7,083 bases of DNA. Source: Acidobacteriota bacterium. GTDB taxonomy: Bacteria; Acidobacteriota; Terriglobia; UBA7540. The position numbers and the translations under genes were made by a program. The stretch's first letter is position 1. Each line of letters starts with the position of its first letter. The notes below the pieces were generated by a model. That model had not been told where the DNA came from, did not search any database, and saw nothing but the letters and a program-made list of their open reading frames with translations. Location of the stretch: NCBI GenBank assembly GCA_021784615.1, contig JAJYHU010000392.1:1-7083 (forward strand), read 5' to 3'. Below are positions 5,896 through 7,083 of this stretch, piece by piece.

Positions 5896-6028
5896 GTTGG
5901 CTCTTGTGCGGGCGTCGGCGCTGCGGGATTTTTGCGGCCCGGGAAGATTTGGGGAAGAGGATCGCTGCGCGGGCGCGATCGACCATGAGGCTGCGCTGCG
6001 GCGTCGATCCGGCTTGATATCGATCACC

Positions 6029-6035
6029 GAGGAGG
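6029..6035 (+). promoter_or_regulatory. Strong Shine-Dalgarno of the glycoside-hydrolase-like gene
   Basis: GAGGAGG at 6029-6035 is a near-perfect Shine-Dalgarno sequence 4 bases before ATG 6040. It is the strongest in the window and settles the start, which is also followed at once by a signal-peptide-like sequence. Confidence 0.75.
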
Positions 6036-6039
6036 GTGT

Positions 6040-7083
6040 ATGAAACGGGTATTTTGCCTGGCGGCAATGCTGGCGGGTGTGGCGCTGGCTTTTGGCGGGG
6101 GGAACAGCCGGCACGGACTGGTTGGGGGATTTCCCGTAAAAGACGGGCGTCCGGTTTTTCCGATTGGGTTCTATCAAATGCCGAAAACCAACGCGGCGCT
6201 CAAAACCATGGCGAAGGCCGGCATCAACCTGGTCCAGTGCGGGAACGCGGAAGATTTGAAGCGCGCGAGAGCGGCAGGGATGATGGGATGGGTGGTGTTG
6301 CCGCTCGCATCAACGGACGAGGCAAAAATCCGCGAGACGGTTGAAGCCCTCAAGGACAATCCGGCCCTGGTTGCCTGGGAAGGCCCGGATGAGTTCGTCT
6401 GGAACCTCAAGCCTGCTGACCAGCCGTCGTTTAACACTCCAGAGGCCATCGAACATGCGGAGGTGAAAGCCCGGACGCTCATGCCGCGGCTGCTGAAGAA
6501 CATCCGCCTGGTGCGGAGCCTCGATAGCCGGCACCCCATCTGGATCAATGAAGCCGCGGAAAGCGACATGAAACTGGTCCGCGAGTATATGGGGCGCATT
6601 GACATCACCGGGTGCGACATCTACCCGATTCACGGCTACGGCCGGCACCCGAGCGTGGTGGGCGATTATACGGACCGCTTTCTGAGCCTGGGAGAAAACC
6701 GGCCGGTCTGGATGGTGCTGCAAGGGTTCGGCTGGCAGGACCTGCACGATCCTCACTTCCAGGAGTCCCTCGCCTACCCGTCGTTCCCGGAAACCCGGCT
6801 GATGGCTTACTCGGCGATTGCTCATGGCGCCAAGGGCATTTTGTATTGGGGAACTTATTTCCTTCCCGCAAACGCTGAGGGTGCGGCGCTTCGCACTTCA
6901 ATCTACGCCCTGACCAGCGAACTCGGGAAGCTGCAACCTTTCCTGACCGCTCCGGAGGACGCCTCGGCGCGCGTCAAGTTGACCGAGTCTACGGGCCGCT
7001 CAGTGCCCGGCGAAAGGGGCGTCCGATTGCTGGCCCGCCGGGTCGGCTCCGATTGGGTGATCGTCCTGGTCAATGAGGACAAC
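6040..7083 (+). CDS. Secreted TIM-barrel, glycoside-hydrolase-like protein (5' part; runs off the window)
   Basis: The frame is open for 348 codons from ATG 6040 to the last base with no stop, so the C-terminus is missing. Residues 1-17 look like a Sec signal peptide: positively charged MKR, hydrophobic core, and a GVALA cleavage motif; there is no lipobox. The mature part starts with VKDGRPVFPIGFY (33-45), the usual opening of bacterial beta/alpha-barrel glycosidases. It continues with AGINLVQ (60-66), VAWEGPDEF (111-119, where E114, D117 or E118 could be acid/base), DITGCDIYPIHGYGRHP (188-204), RPVWMVLQGFGW (221-232) and RLMAYSAIAHGAKGILYWGT (253-272), which resembles the last barrel strands. 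From about 310 a beta-rich domain appears to begin. I cannot assign a GH family, and a catalytically inactive relative is possible. It would act in the periplasm or outside the cell, perhaps on glycans. It has a separate leader and strong ribosome binding site, so it may not belong to the upstream operon. Confidence 0.72.
   Translation, partial: MKRVFCLAAMLAGVALAFGGGNSRHGLVGGFPVKDGRPVFPIGFYQMPKTNAALKTMAKAGINLVQCGNAEDLKRARAAGMMGWVVLPLASTDEAKIRETVEALKDNPALVAWEGPDEFVWNLKPADQPSFNTPEAIEHAEVKARTLMPRLLKNIRLVRSLDSRHPIWINEAAESDMKLVREYMGRIDITGCDIYPIHGYGRHPSVVGDYTDRFLSLGENRPVWMVLQGFGWQDLHDPHFQESLAYPSFPETRLMAYSAIAHGAKGILYWGTYFLPANAEGAALRTSIYALTSELGKLQPFLTAPEDASARVKLTESTGRSVPGERGVRLLARRVGSDWVIVLVNEDN

Noticed and set aside
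6036..6344. Plus-strand frame starting GTG 6036 (MYETGILPGG...)
   Set aside because: It overlaps the start of the secreted protein gene in another frame, has no space for the Shine-Dalgarno sequence that serves ATG 6040, and reads glycine/arginine-rich noise.
6174..6825. Two overlapping minus-strand frames opposite the secreted barrel protein
   Set aside because: The + strand frame from 6040 is open for 348 codons with a signal peptide and strong Shine-Dalgarno sequence; the minus frames overlap each other and lack recognisable domains.

Overview
This window looks like part of a surface-polysaccharide (O-antigen or exopolysaccharide) gene cluster from a moderately GC-rich, probably Gram-negative bacterium. 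All genes lie on the + strand. The protein types (O-antigen ligase/polymerase, MVF-family flippase, GT4 glycosyltransferase of the kind that begins CIIVENLP.PF.RR, and small SAM methyltransferases) and a GTCATTCCGA...TCGGAATGAC palindromic repeat suggest an Acidobacteriota-like or similar soil/environmental genome. That assignment is inference; the window contains no marker gene that proves it.

Layout: a 72-base flank (1-72); a compact class I SAM methyltransferase (73-627); an O-antigen ligase/polymerase-like membrane protein (787-2013, true start uncertain); a MurJ/MVF-type lipid-linked oligosaccharide flippase (2040-3593); a second, different SAM methyltransferase (3634-4302); a 328-base intergenic stretch filled with nested repeats, including a MITE-like element with 17-bp perfect terminal inverted repeats (core 4314-4513, exactly 200 bp); a GT4 glycosyltransferase (4631-5824); a 215-base leader with a candidate promoter; and the first 348 codons of a secreted TIM-barrel, glycoside-hydrolase-like protein (6040 to the window end). 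This last gene is open to the right edge.

How the genes could work together: the glycosyltransferase adds sugars to a lipid-linked glycan on the cytoplasmic face. The methyltransferases may decorate or cap it, the MVF-family protein may flip it across the inner membrane, and the Wzy_C/WaaL-type protein may polymerise it or transfer it in the periplasm. The first four genes are probably one transcription unit (gaps of 159, 26 and 40 bases). The glycosyltransferase was probably in it too before the repeats arrived. The glycoside-hydrolase-like gene has its own leader and a strong Shine-Dalgarno sequence, and may be a separate unit.

The most interesting non-coding signal is between 4293 and 4627. 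A 13-bp and a 17-bp sequence each occur twice in an arrangement that looks like a filled and an empty version of one junction. I see no clear new defence, CRISPR or RNA system. The gene content is otherwise that of a fairly ordinary polysaccharide locus.
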